Notes: generated by a model from the sequence alone, not told the origin. Positions 49,265 through 58,247 are shown, counted from the first letter of the stretch. The stretch: DNA of 64,000 nucleotides from an uncultured Oscillospiraceae bacterium (GCA_944386985.1 CALXDD010000004.1:1-64000); one strand, 5' to 3'. Numbers and translations are program-made.

Positions 49265-50542
49265 TTACAGCACCAGTCTGAATCGAAACCGTCCGTCTGT
49301 CTGTTCAAACTGGCAGACGGCTCCATTTTTTTTGCAAAAAGCAGAGATGGACTGCACCCCCAGACCATGTCCCTCCCTTTGGGCAACCGGCAGACCACTG
49401 CTGTCAAAGGAGATGCTGCCGGTACATGGATTGGAAATTTCCAACATGATACCGGGAGTTCCCACCATCTTGCAGCAGATCTCCCGCTGATTCCCGGGCA
49501 GCGCAAGATTGGCGTGGATCGCATTTTCCAGAGCATTTGCAAGGACAATGGCCAATTCCCCCTCATCCACCGGGAGATCATCGGGCAGAGAGATCTTCAC
49601 CTCCACAGAGATCCCCTGCTTCTGGGCCTGATCAAAGTAAGAGGAAAATACCGCATCCAGCACCGGCGGGCGACACCATCGGATTACCTTCTGCTCATCC
49701 AGCCGCTTTTGAGCGGCATCCAAAAAGTCCAGGGCGGCATCCCTGTCTCCCTGTGCCAGCAGCTTTGTGACGGCCTGGAGCTGGTGGCGCAGGTCGTGGC
49801 GCTGGATTCGTATGCTTTCCTCCACTTCTTTTATCCGATGCACTTTTTCTTTCAGCGCTGAAATCTGTATCGTCAGCAGTGCGGTACTCTGCCGCTCCAT
49901 CTGGATGCGGTACTGCGCCAGAAGGCTCTTGAATACAGCAATATACACAACGACCAGAGGAATGACAGCGGCATAGACATAGACGCGCTGTGCTTCATTT
50001 TCGAGATAACTGCCCGGCCAGGCCGACACAAGAATAAGGTAGCCGCAGAACACACAGGGAATGAGGGTAAGGATCCCCCAGCGGGCAGGCATCACCTGGA
50101 TCAGCATGCGGAATGGCCGCCGCAGAAAACGCCACTCCAGATAGATCAGCGTCAAATAGAATGTACACATCAGCAGGACATTCATAAGCCCTGAGAGTCT
50201 CAGGATCTCCGTTAGCCAGCGAATCATGGAGGCCGACAGCGTGGAGACTAAAATCTGTGTCGCATAGTTAAAAACCGCCTGCGCGGGGGCGTCGTTTGCC
50301 GCCCAATATGTGAGAAAAATAGCCGGAACAGAAATGGTAAGAAAAAACAGACGAAGCAGCAGCAGTTCTCCGCCAAACCACAGTAGGACCAGGCTGGAAG
50401 CAACCACCCAAATGCTGTAAACCGCCATAATCCACAGCAGTTTCCTGCGTCCAAAGCGGAATTCGGTCATGCTTGCCATCATTCCAACCGTCATGATTGT
50501 GATGAAAAAGGTGCGGAAGACGAGGAATATCATATTGGTCAT
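49265..50542 (-). CDS. GHKL-domain sensor histidine kinase, copy 2
   Basis: The 425-aa AgrC-like kinase has about six membrane helices (about 1-200), a linker coiled coil, the phosphorylated histidine in RHDLRHQLQAV (about 250) and the ATP-binding GHKL domain with NALENAIHAN (N box) and GHGLGVQSI (G box). It starts at ATG 50542 (AAGGAG upstream). Its C-terminal half is nearly the same as that of the other kinase, so the two arose by duplication, but the sensor halves have diverged. It shares one response regulator with its paralog. Confidence 0.9.
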   Translation of the reverse strand: MTNMIFLVFRTFFITIMTVGMMASMTEFRFGRRKLLWIMAVYSIWVVASSLVLLWFGGELLLLRLFFLTISVPAIFLTYWAANDAPAQAVFNYATQILVSTLSASMIRWLTEILRLSGLMNVLLMCTFYLTLIYLEWRFLRRPFRMLIQVMPARWGILTLIPCVFCGYLILVSAWPGSYLENEAQRVYVYAAVIPLVVVYIAVFKSLLAQYRIQMERQSTALLTIQISALKEKVHRIKEVEESIRIQRHDLRHQLQAVTKLLAQGDRDAALDFLDAAQKRLDEQKVIRWCRPPVLDAVFSSYFDQAQKQGISVEVKISLPDDLPVDEGELAIVLANALENAIHANLALPGNQREICCKMVGTPGIMLEISNPCTGSISFDSSGLPVAQREGHGLGVQSISAFCKKNGAVCQFEQTDGRFRFRLVL

Positions 50543-50629
50543 CGTAAATTCTCCTTCCACAGCCAGCAGCTGCCCCATACTTTTTTGAAGTCCGCCGCCT
50601 GCGGCAGCGCTGTGGTCCGGCTTGTCCTG

Positions 50630-51913
50630 TTACAGTACCAATCGGAACCGGAACCAACCGTCTGCCTGGTCAAACTGGCAGACGGCTCCGTTTTTCCGGC
50701 AAAATGCAGAAATAGACTGCACGCCCATGCCATGCCCCTCCTTTTGCGCCACCGGCAGGCCGTCGCTGTCAAAAGCAACTGCGGCGGTACACGGATTGGA
50801 GAGTTCCAGCAGAATGCCGGGAGTCCCCACCATCTTACACCGGATCTGCCGCTGGCCCTGGGGCAGATTCAGATTAGCGTGGATGGCATTTTCCAGGGCG
50901 TTGGCCAGGACAATGGCCAATTCCCCCTCGTTCACTGAAAGGGAGTTGGGAAGGGCAATCTTTGCCTCCACGAATATGCCCTGATTCTGGGCCTGGTCGA
51001 AGTAGGAGGAAAACACCGCGTCCAGCACCGGCGGACGGCACCATCGGATGACCTTCCGCTCATCCAGCCGCTTTTGAGCAGTATCCAGAAAGTCCAGGGC
51101 TGCCTCCTTGTCTCCCCTTGATACCAGCTCCGCGACGGCCTGGAGCCGGTGACGCAGGTCATGGCGCTCGGTGCGGATCGCATTCTCCGCAGCCCGCACC
51201 GCCTCCATGCGGCTGCGCAGGGCAGACACCTGCAGGGCGGACAGCTGCGCCTCATAACGGGCGCTGTTTTCTTTCTGTACCCGGTCAAAAAAGAGATACA
51301 TCAGGTAGTAGGCTCCGCTGCATACGATCATCAAGCCGTAGATCAGCACGATAATCACAGCGGAATTGGCCGAATTGCTGGCAGTATACAGCATGGCAAT
51401 AAATGCGGAGAATGGGATCAGGCAGAGGATTCCCCAGCTGCGATTGAGCTGGTGAAGCATTTGCCGGTATGTAACGCTGAACCGCCGCAGAATAAAAAAC
51501 ATCAGAAAGAAGGAAAGGGCACGAACGGCAAAGGAATAGTATTCGCAGTATTTGCTGTGCTGGAAAAGCAATGCAGTCAGCATTTCGTTAGCCGTTCCGA
51601 TGCAGCCGACGAACAGGCCGGTAATAATACTGAAAGCGGCGCGAAAGTCTCGATACTGTGAGCACCAAAGTGTGACCAAAATGTAAGGGACTGTCACGGT
51701 AAAGAAGCCCACGCGATAATAAATGTCCCAAAAATTCAGGAAGAGCAGCCCAAAGAGATTGCTGCCGACAATCGTCACCGCTGTGATAATCCAGCGGGTC
51801 CGCCACTTGGCGACCGGTTTGCGGAAATCGACCAAAAGAAACACAAAGCAGCCCAAAAAGGCCTGTGAGATTCCAATATAGACAGTATGATAAAAATCCA
51901 GCTTCAACATCAT
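50630..51913 (-). CDS. GHKL-domain sensor histidine kinase, copy 1
   Basis: The 427-aa kinase has six or seven N-terminal helices (about 1-190), a coiled linker, phospho-acceptor RHDLRHRLQAV and GHKL catalytic boxes NALENAIHAN and GHGMGVQSI. The start is one of two adjacent ATGs (51913/51910) after GAGGA, spacing is short. It follows the LytTR regulator gene by 24 bp and precedes its paralog. The signal is unknown, and no AgrB/AgrD homolog is adjacent. Confidence 0.9.
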   Translation of the reverse strand: MMLKLDFYHTVYIGISQAFLGCFVFLLVDFRKPVAKWRTRWIITAVTIVGSNLFGLLFLNFWDIYYRVGFFTVTVPYILVTLWCSQYRDFRAAFSIITGLFVGCIGTANEMLTALLFQHSKYCEYYSFAVRALSFFLMFFILRRFSVTYRQMLHQLNRSWGILCLIPFSAFIAMLYTASNSANSAVIIVLIYGLMIVCSGAYYLMYLFFDRVQKENSARYEAQLSALQVSALRSRMEAVRAAENAIRTERHDLRHRLQAVAELVSRGDKEAALDFLDTAQKRLDERKVIRWCRPPVLDAVFSSYFDQAQNQGIFVEAKIALPNSLSVNEGELAIVLANALENAIHANLNLPQGQRQIRCKMVGTPGILLELSNPCTAAVAFDSDGLPVAQKEGHGMGVQSISAFCRKNGAVCQFDQADGWFRFRLVL

Positions 51914-51937
51914 TCCTCATTTCGTCAGCGGTTGTCA

Positions 51938-52675
51938 TCATTCATTGGCTTCTGCCAGCCAGTAATTGCCCCAGGCTTTCTTGAAGCCTATCGCCGCAGT
52001 TCGGGGCAGCGTCATGGTCCGGCCGTTATCCAACAGGGCCACCTGACCGTTCACTCCGGTTACATGCTGAAAATTCAGCACAAAGCTGGCCCCGCACAGA
52101 CAAAAGCGCCGGTCGGCCAGCAGAGGAGCAGCCATCTCTCGAAAGGAAACCCGAATCGTTTGAGACTCTATGGTTCCATCGGTACAGTCATAGAGCACAC
52201 AGCGCCCCACCCGCTCCACATACCGGATACGCTCCAGCAGAATACGCCGGGGGCCGTCCGCTGTGGCTACCACAATGGCGCTGCTTCGCCGCCGGTTCAG
52301 TTTCTTCACAGCCCCGTCCAGCACCTCAAAGAGTTTCCCTTCCTCCACCGGCTTGAGCAGATAAAAGAAAGCCCGGACATCGTAGCTGTCGGCGGCAAAG
52401 TCATTGGAACTGGTGAGATAGACGATCTCACCGCCCTCGCCCAGCGCCCGCAGGCGCCGTCCGACATCGATTCCACTCAGCTCCGGCATGAGGATATCCA
52501 GCACATAGAGGTCAAAGCCCCCCGCATTCTCCGCATGCGCCAACAGTGCACCGCCGCTCTGGAATACCTCCACCTGTCCATTCAGGCCAGGGCGGGACCG
52601 GAGATAGGTATTCAGCAGCTCTGCCGCCTGATTGAGTTGTCTCTTTTCGTCATCACATATGGCGATCCGTAGCAT
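51938..52675 (-). CDS. LytTR family response regulator
   Basis: The 245-aa AgrA-like regulator has an N-terminal receiver domain (MLRIAICDDEKRQLNQA; phospho-acceptor Asp in LYVLDILMPELSG, about D57) and a C-terminal LytTR DNA-binding domain (about 140-240; DGTIESQTIRVSFREMAAPL). The ATG at 52675 has GAGAGGAG 7 nt upstream. It is the first gene of the operon with the two GHKL kinases. It is divergent from the small Cys-rich gene and may control it. Confidence 0.92.
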   Translation of the reverse strand: MLRIAICDDEKRQLNQAAELLNTYLRSRPGLNGQVEVFQSGGALLAHAENAGGFDLYVLDILMPELSGIDVGRRLRALGEGGEIVYLTSSNDFAADSYDVRAFFYLLKPVEEGKLFEVLDGAVKKLNRRRSSAIVVATADGPRRILLERIRYVERVGRCVLYDCTDGTIESQTIRVSFREMAAPLLADRRFCLCGASFVLNFQHVTGVNGQVALLDNGRTMTLPRTAAIGFKKAWGNYWLAEANE

Positions 52676-52826
52676 AGCCTGTCTCCTCTCCGCAACAGCG
52701 CGCAAATTTTGCGCATATAGCATCAAATTTTAAACATTTACTTTCTATTTTTGCAACAATTTGTACAATAAAAATAGCATGGAAGCAAAAAATCGTCAAG
52801 AGGGATTGACAAAAGGAGGCTTGTCT

Positions 52827-53057
52827 ATGTGGCACGACCGTAATGCACATTTTGATCGTCGGGAATCTCTGCCCGCCCCCAAACCGGGCAGCAGCGTGTG
52901 GCCCCGGCAGCACTGCCCGGAATTCACCCCCAGGAAAGAGCACCTGCCTACAGAGGGCAGCCAGTGCTGGTTTTGCCGCTATGCGGATTTTCACCTGAAG
53001 AGCCCGGTGGCGCTGGAGGTGGGGATCTGCTGCTGGCCGGACATACAGATTGGGTGA
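52827..53057 (+). CDS. Small Cys-rich protein
   Basis: The 76-aa protein contains HCPEFTPRKEHLP, QCWFCRYADFHL and GICCWPDIQI, giving paired cysteines that may bind zinc. AAAGGAGG lies 7 nt before the ATG, a strong ribosome site. I recall similar short proteins in Firmicutes without known function. It lies between the divergent LytTR operon and the GGDEF gene, 56 bp upstream of the latter, and may be co-transcribed with it. Confidence 0.65.
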   Translation: MWHDRNAHFDRRESLPAPKPGSSVWPRQHCPEFTPRKEHLPTEGSQCWFCRYADFHLKSPVALEVGICCWPDIQIG

Positions 53058-53113
53058 AAGCAGCGCGGTTTTCGGCATTCCTCTACCTCCATCGTTTCAA
53101 AAAGGATGTTTCA

Positions 53114-54307
53114 ATGATGTGCAGAATTCAGAATTTACTCAGCTACAGTTTGCTCTATAAACTGCAAATTCCCAGGTACATCCGCCAGGAGTTCCTGCAG
53201 GAATCGGTGCGGAAAAACAACTTCTCTCTGGGAATCATCTGTGCGATTATTTTTGCGGTAGAACTCTTCAACATCGCACGGGTGGTGCTCTGGTCGCAGT
53301 CCGGTCTGACAACGCGGAACAATCAGATCTATTTTTCCCTGTACTGCATCCTGCTTCTCCTTGCGGCCTTGTGGCTGGCGCTGCGGCCTTTGCTGAAGCA
53401 GACCACAGTGCGCTTCCAGTTGGCTGCGCAATATACTGTGACCAGTTTGATTTTTGTGTGGCATATGTGCCTGAACACCTACGACCTGTACCGCGCCCCC
53501 GGGGCAGGGACTACCGTGCTGACGACGGCACTGCTGGGATTGGCCCTGTTGATTCAGTCGCCGCCCTGGTGCAGCATGGTGCAGTTTGTTGTGGGCTATT
53601 CGCTGTTTTGGGCCATTATGGTTCCGCTGCTGGATACGGGCGACCGGCTCAACCTGACCATCACCTTTGTGGTGGCTCTGGCGGTTTCTCTGGCCCACGC
53701 CCATCACGCCGCCACTACGCTCAAGCAGCAAAAGCAAATCGTTGAGATCAACGCCAGACTGCAGGAGCTGGTGCGTCTGGATCCCCTGACGGGGCTGCTC
53801 AACAAGACGACGGTGGAATGCTGGGCGGAGCAGGCGCTCCACGGGTTGGAGCACAGGGGAAGGACTGTGGGACCGACGCTGTTCCTTATTGATTTGGATG
53901 AATTCAAAGGGATCAATGACCGCTATGGCCACCCCTGCGGAGACCATGTGCTGGCGGAGACGGCGGAAGCCATGCGCCGCGCCTTTCCCGACGCAACGGG
54001 CCTGGGAAGAATTGGGGGAGACGAATTTGCGGTGCTTTACGACCGTCCTTTGACAGAGGCGCAGGCCATTGCTTTGTGCCAATGCTTGATGGAACAGCTG
54101 GGGAAAATCCAATGGCAGGGCCTGCCATTGGAGGTCCGATGCAGCGCAGGTGTGTGTATCTGTATGCAGCCCCCATGCACCTACCAGCAGCTGTATGCAG
54201 AAACAGACCGAATGCTGTATCAGGCCAAGGAAATGGGCAGGGGTCAGTGCTGCGTGCAACAGCTGGCGGATGGGAAACCAAAGCGGTTGGAGGAGGAGTG
54301 GGTTTGA
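53114..54307 (+). CDS. Membrane diguanylate cyclase (GGDEF)
   Basis: The 397-aa protein has about six membrane helices in the first 210 residues and a C-terminal GGDEF domain (about 220-385). The active-site loop GRIGGDEFAVL (about 296-306) is intact, as is the upstream LDPLTGLLNKTT and the Mg site in LIDLDEFKGIND, so it should make c-di-GMP. AAGGAT lies 7 nt before the first of two ATGs. It is next to the type IV pilus locus, on the opposite strand. Confidence 0.93.
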   Translation: MMCRIQNLLSYSLLYKLQIPRYIRQEFLQESVRKNNFSLGIICAIIFAVELFNIARVVLWSQSGLTTRNNQIYFSLYCILLLLAALWLALRPLLKQTTVRFQLAAQYTVTSLIFVWHMCLNTYDLYRAPGAGTTVLTTALLGLALLIQSPPWCSMVQFVVGYSLFWAIMVPLLDTGDRLNLTITFVVALAVSLAHAHHAATTLKQQKQIVEINARLQELVRLDPLTGLLNKTTVECWAEQALHGLEHRGRTVGPTLFLIDLDEFKGINDRYGHPCGDHVLAETAEAMRRAFPDATGLGRIGGDEFAVLYDRPLTEAQAIALCQCLMEQLGKIQWQGLPLEVRCSAGVCICMQPPCTYQQLYAETDRMLYQAKEMGRGQCCVQQLADGKPKRLEEEWV

Positions 54308-54344
54308 AGAACAAAGGATGACGGAACCCACACCTTATAAATTT

Positions 54345-54384
54345 AGGGCAAGGCATGGCTGTCCGCTGTACCTTGCCCTTTTCG
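54345..54384 (+). terminator. Terminator after the diguanylate cyclase
   Basis: AGGGCAAGG (54345-54353) and CCTTGCCCT (54371-54379) pair over a 17-nt loop, followed by TTTCG. Confidence 0.75.
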
Positions 54385-54419
54385 TTCCTAAACCGCAATA
54401 AAGGAATTCTTCCAGCAAT

Positions 54420-54650
54420 TTACAACTGAATCTGTACACTTTTTGTTGGGCGTTCAACAAGAACGATTTGAGGTGCAATTCGCGCGTCCGCCTTAGCATA
54501 GTGCAAACACGCAGCACATGTGCATAAGCATATTGTTCCCCCCGGCTGTTCTATATATCGTACCGACCAACAATCATAACCGCACTTCGGACAGGTTTTG
54601 CCGACTTTATTTCCGTAAATATAAATACAAACCGTTCTCCTTACACTCAA
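54420..54650 (-). CDS. Possible zinc-ribbon protein or remnant
   Basis: A frame of 76 codons contains TCPKCGYDCW and CLCTCAACLH, two paired-cysteine knuckles of a zinc ribbon. The DNA is lower in GC than its neighbours. No ATG lies in a good position; AAGGAG is present in the frame near its 5' end but is followed by no suitable start codon. It lies 59 bp downstream of pilO. It may be an intact small gene with an unusual start or a decayed fragment. Confidence 0.35.
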   Translation of the reverse strand: MSVRRTVCIYIYGNKVGKTCPKCGYDCWSVRYIEQPGGTICLCTCAACLHYAKADARIAPQIVLVERPTKSVQIQL

Positions 54651-54709
54651 ATTCTATGCGTCTGCCTTTAACATGAAGGAAAAATCTCTACCACACTGCA
54701 TTCTCCTCG

Positions 54710-55261
54710 TTATTGTGTTTTTTGCGCCGTTTCTGCAGTTTGATATTCAAAAAATGTCATGGTTGCAAATGCTTTTACTGTTCCGTCCTCCTGCTGTGAA
54801 AGCTGCACGTTCTCCAGAAGTCCCCGCAGGGCGCTGTCATGGAGCTTTTGCAGAACCTCCTGGGCTTGCGCATAGCTGCCGCAAGTAAATGGGATGGACA
54901 CATGGCGATAAAACACATGATTCTCACCCTGCTCGCTCTGAAAGGAGATGGAATATTCCTGACAGCCGGCCAAGATGGTGTGCAGCTCCACCATGACAGC
55001 CTGAAGATTGTCGTAGGACGGCATATAGGGCACCTGGGCGCCCTGGGCGGAGAGCTGCTCTATCTCCTTTTCCATCCGCTGCTGGCTTGCCAGTCGGTTG
55101 GCCAGCTGATCGGCCAGTTCCTGAGATTGAGCGATCTGGGCATCGAGGGACTCTAAACGCTGGGTGGCAGGCAGATAAAAGAGTAGGACATATCCGCTCG
55201 CCAGCGCAATGATGGCCAATAAAAGCAGCAGTACCCGCTCACGAACTGTAAGCTTTCTCAT
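54710..55261 (-). CDS. pilO: Type IV pilus PilO-like protein
   Basis: The 183-aa protein has one N-terminal membrane helix (VLLLLLAIIALASGYVLLF, about 10-28), a coiled coil (about 33-75) and a C-terminal ferredoxin-like domain, the PilO pattern. It pairs with PilN to connect PilM to the pilus platform. Its start overlaps the end of pilN by 4 bp. It is the last recognised gene of the pilus operon. Confidence 0.82.
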   Translation of the reverse strand: MRKLTVRERVLLLLLAIIALASGYVLLFYLPATQRLESLDAQIAQSQELADQLANRLASQQRMEKEIEQLSAQGAQVPYMPSYDNLQAVMVELHTILAGCQEYSISFQSEQGENHVFYRHVSIPFTCGSYAQAQEVLQKLHDSALRGLLENVQLSQQEDGTVKAFATMTFFEYQTAETAQKTQ

Positions 55262-55845
55262 GAGGCAGCCTCCTCCTGTGCAACCTGAAAATAGACGTGA
55301 ACCTCCACCTGCCTTGCTCCATCGGTGGAGGATGCGGTATCCACCTGGATGTTGGCCACCAGCGGAGACTGTTCCAGCTGAACTACCAGATCGGCGGCCT
55401 GGGCCAAGGTGACGCCGGAGAAGGAAAAGGCCACCTGATTATCCTCAATGGTCACCTGAGAGACCTGGGCCACGGGGCGAATGGTTGTGTCAATAAGGTC
55501 CAGCAGCTCCATAACGTCGGGCTGGTCCTGCTCCTGCTGGGTGGGAATGGAGCGGATGTAATCCTCCAGCACCTGATCGTAGTCCTTGAGCTCCTGCATC
55601 TGTTGGGTAATGCGCTGCTCCAGGGCCAGAGCCTGGCTGTTCAGCTGCTGCTCCCGGACCCAGTAGTCATAGATCATAAACTTGGCCAGCCCCAGCAGCA
55701 CCGCCGCCGCAAACAGTACATACAGTGCCGCCGTGGCGGGGGCAGTGGTGCGGTCCACCTTGAGGTACAGGTTCATGGAACGCTTGGTGGGATAAACCGT
55801 CTTTTTTCTCGCCACCAGCTGGCGCACATCAGTATCCAGTTTCAC
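55258..55845 (-). CDS. pilN: Type IV pilus PilN-like protein
   Basis: The 195-aa protein has a cytoplasmic N-terminus, a membrane helix (AALYVLFAAAVLLGLAKFMI, about 39-58), a coiled coil with many Gln/Leu residues (about 65-95), and a ferredoxin-like C-terminal domain. It forms the inner-membrane alignment complex with PilM and PilO. The gene order M-N-O is the standard one. It starts 3 bp after pilM. Confidence 0.82.
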   Translation of the reverse strand: MKLDTDVRQLVARKKTVYPTKRSMNLYLKVDRTTAPATAALYVLFAAAVLLGLAKFMIYDYWVREQQLNSQALALEQRITQQMQELKDYDQVLEDYIRSIPTQQEQDQPDVMELLDLIDTTIRPVAQVSQVTIEDNQVAFSFSGVTLAQAADLVVQLEQSPLVANIQVDTASSTDGARQVEVHVYFQVAQEEAAS

Positions 55846-55848
55846 GGC

Positions 55849-56874
55849 TTACCCCTCCTTTTCCGGCTCAGTCATAAGTCCTATGGCCCCTGCAAAAGCA
55901 GCACAGCGCCTCTGACTCTCCCCGCCGGGAATGAGGAGATCCACCGGGAGAACAGGCAGATCCAGGGTCTCCTCCAACAGGCGGCGCAGCGGCTCGATCT
56001 CCGCACCGCCGCCGATGAGATATACCCCGTCCAGCTGATTTTGCCGGTAGGTGAAATGGTAGAAGTTGATGACCTTCAGCGCCTCCACCGCCATGCTCTC
56101 GTAGACTTCCATGCAGCGGGGATGCTCCAAAATACCCTGGTGATTGCCCCGCTTGTAGGCATCGGCCAGGAAGGGGTCTATGTTGAACAGGTCGGCCACC
56201 ACCCCGTCCAGGGCCCGGCAGCCTATATGTATCCGGCGGGCGGCCTGGATGCGGTCGCCGTGAACCACAAAAATACGAGTGGACAAAAAACCTACGTCGA
56301 TGAAACAAAACTCCCGGGAGCTCTCGGGCCGATCCCGGAGGCAGTTTTGCACCAACTGGATCAGAGACATTTCCTGAGGCAGAATGCGCCTGAGGGAGAA
56401 GCCTCCGGCGGAAAAGATGCGGATGTAGTCCTGGATCTGCTGACGCTGGACCACCGCCGCCATCATGGTCATCTGCTCCTCGCCCGGCTCATCCTGTGGG
56501 GATGGTTCCTGGGCTTCGTCCCGGCACAGGGCGTAGTCACAGTAGTACTGGTGGGGCTCGCCGTGAATAAAGTCGCTGAACTCATAGGGCAGATTCAGCG
56601 CCAGCTGGTCCACCGACATGAGGGGCATGGTCACCAGACGGCAGATAACCTTGCTGGAGGGAAGCAGCAGCCCCGCCGGTCCGCCGGGCAGACGCAGGTC
56701 CTTTTTGGTCTTTTTCAAAAAGGCGGAGAAGGCGTGGGGCATGAGGATATTGTCCTCTTCCATCAGATTCTCCGGCAGGGGCAGTTCGTGCAGTTCCAGA
56801 CTGCCCTTTTTCAGCGCGGCAATTTTCAAACTGCTGTTGCCCAAATCAAAAGCAACTTTTATATTTTTTGACAT
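55849..56874 (-). CDS. pilM: Type IV pilus assembly ATPase-like PilM
   Basis: The 341-aa protein has the actin/FtsA-like fold with VAFDLGNSSLKIAAL at the N-terminus, phosphate loop GFLSTRIFVV in the middle, and YLIGGGAEIEPL near the C-terminus. PilM binds nucleotide and docks the cytoplasmic tail of PilN. I choose ATG 56874 (GAGGAT 7 nt upstream) over the ATG at 56883. It lies 13 bp after pilD. Confidence 0.88.
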   Translation of the reverse strand: MSKNIKVAFDLGNSSLKIAALKKGSLELHELPLPENLMEEDNILMPHAFSAFLKKTKKDLRLPGGPAGLLLPSSKVICRLVTMPLMSVDQLALNLPYEFSDFIHGEPHQYYCDYALCRDEAQEPSPQDEPGEEQMTMMAAVVQRQQIQDYIRIFSAGGFSLRRILPQEMSLIQLVQNCLRDRPESSREFCFIDVGFLSTRIFVVHGDRIQAARRIHIGCRALDGVVADLFNIDPFLADAYKRGNHQGILEHPRCMEVYESMAVEALKVINFYHFTYRQNQLDGVYLIGGGAEIEPLRRLLEETLDLPVLPVDLLIPGGESQRRCAAFAGAIGLMTEPEKEG

Positions 56875-56887
56875 CGATTTCATCCTC

Positions 56888-57664
56888 TCATCCCAGCAGA
56901 CTCAAATACCACTGGATCCATGGCGCTCCAAACAGGGTAACCGCCAACCAGGCCGCCGCCAGGAAGGGACCAAAAGGGATCTCTCCCCTGGCCTGCCGCC
57001 GTCCCGGCCCGGCAGCCCATACAAGGGCCAGGCCGCAGGCCAACACCACCGCCAGCAGCATCTCCAGCCAGCTGAGGTACAGCCCCAGCACAAATAAAAG
57101 CTTAATATCGCCGCCCCCCAGGGTGTCCTTTTTCAGCAGCCAATCCATCACAAGGGACAGCAGAAGTAAAGGCAGAGACACGCTGAAGGCCCCCAGTGCC
57201 ATTTGGAGCAGGGTTTCCTCCAGGGGCTCCCGGAGCAGGACGAGAAAGGCCATCCGGTTGACGATCGCCGCCAGCAGCAGCTTGTCGGGCAGAACGTGGG
57301 CAGTCCAGTCGACTAAACTGAGCAGCAAAAGGAGTCCCGCCAGGATAAGCTGCATCGCCAGCTCCAGGCTGGGACCAAATTTCAATCCCAGGGCGGCAAA
57401 CCCCGCCGCCCCCGCCAGTTCCGCCGTCAGGCAGCGCACGGGGATCGCTCCGCCGCAGTGGCGGCAGCGCCCATGGGAAAACAGATAGCTGAATATGGGG
57501 ATCAACTCCCCCGCTCCCAGCACATGACCGCAGCTGTCGCAGCGGGAGCGCCCGGCGGGCAAGCCGCCCCGGTCGGCGGCGCAGCAGAGAAAGCTGCCCA
57601 GCACCGCCCCCAGAACGGCCAGCCACAAGGTCAGATAGAGGTTTAAAAGCAGGTCGATATCCAT
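56888..57664 (-). CDS. pilD: Prepilin peptidase
   Basis: The 258-aa membrane protease cleaves the leader from type IV prepilins and methylates the new N-terminus. The N-terminal domain has the two CxxC pairs RCDSCGHVLG and RCRHCGG; the catalytic aspartates are in LVDWTAHVLPD and the GGGDIKLL motif. Eight membrane segments are expected. The ATG at 57664 has AAAGGAG 6 nt upstream; the longer upstream frame is not supported. Confidence 0.9.
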   Translation of the reverse strand: MDIDLLLNLYLTLWLAVLGAVLGSFLCCAADRGGLPAGRSRCDSCGHVLGAGELIPIFSYLFSHGRCRHCGGAIPVRCLTAELAGAAGFAALGLKFGPSLELAMQLILAGLLLLLSLVDWTAHVLPDKLLLAAIVNRMAFLVLLREPLEETLLQMALGAFSVSLPLLLLSLVMDWLLKKDTLGGGDIKLLFVLGLYLSWLEMLLAVVLACGLALVWAAGPGRRQARGEIPFGPFLAAAWLAVTLFGAPWIQWYLSLLG

Positions 57665-57706
57665 GGAATGCTCCTTTTGCGCGATGGACAAGGGGCCTTG
57701 GGAGAA

Positions 57707-57779
57707 CTTCGGAGATTCCGAAGCCCTCCCAAAGCGGCTTGCCGCTTTGGAGATCCGCCGGGGGCCACCCCCCCGGCGG
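57707..57779 (-). repeat. Three-hairpin intergenic repeat between pilA and pilD
   Basis: Three adjacent inverted repeats fill the gap: CTTCGGA/TCCGAAG (57707-57723), CCAAAGCGGC/GCCGCTTTGG (57729-57750), and CCGCCGGGGG/CCCCCGGCGG (57755-57779). The compact tandem arrangement looks like a dispersed intergenic element of the kind seen in Oscillospiraceae, or a processing or attenuation signal that limits downstream expression after pilA. Confidence 0.6.
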
Positions 57780-57824
57780 CGATTTGGTTTAATATATTCG
57801 AATAAAGCAATGCCAGGAAGTGGA

Positions 57825-58247
57825 TTATTTAGTACCCCATTCAACCTTCGGCACCAAATCATCACCTTCAAATGTAACAATAATATATTTTTCTCGATTG
57901 GCACTGCTCTGACCGTAGTCAGAATCCTCAACGCCAGTCTCAGGAATCTGTATAATCATGCCCTCACTGATGTCATACATATATTTGGTGTCCTTGACAA
58001 TCTTAATTGCGCCAGTTCCGACCTCTCCATTCAATGTGCCTTCAATGGCAGAAATTGTGGCAACCGCATCAGCAGAGCGCAAATTGGCGGCATCTGTGTT
58101 TGTCCGGGCCTTGTCTAAGCTACTGTTCACCATGGGAATCGACACCGCCACCAGGATGGCAATGATGGCCACCACGATGAGCATTTCAATAAGGGTGAAG
58201 CCGCCGGTCTTCTTCAGCTTCTTAGACAGTTTCTGTTTCAGATTCAT
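57825..58247 (-). CDS. pilA: Major type IV prepilin
   Basis: The 140-aa prepilin has a basic leader (MNLKQKLSKKLKKTGG) cut before FTLIEM, with the essential Glu at +5. The hydrophobic assembly helix follows (IVVAIIAILVAVSIP). The globular part is small with no cysteines, ending in a basic/acid tail. The ATG at 58247 has AAAGGAGG upstream. It is the most likely main pilin, given its central place and separate intergenic signals on both sides. Confidence 0.9.
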   Translation of the reverse strand: MNLKQKLSKKLKKTGGFTLIEMLIVVAIIAILVAVSIPMVNSSLDKARTNTDAANLRSADAVATISAIEGTLNGEVGTGAIKIVKDTKYMYDISEGMIIQIPETGVEDSDYGQSSANREKYIIVTFEGDDLVPKVEWGTK

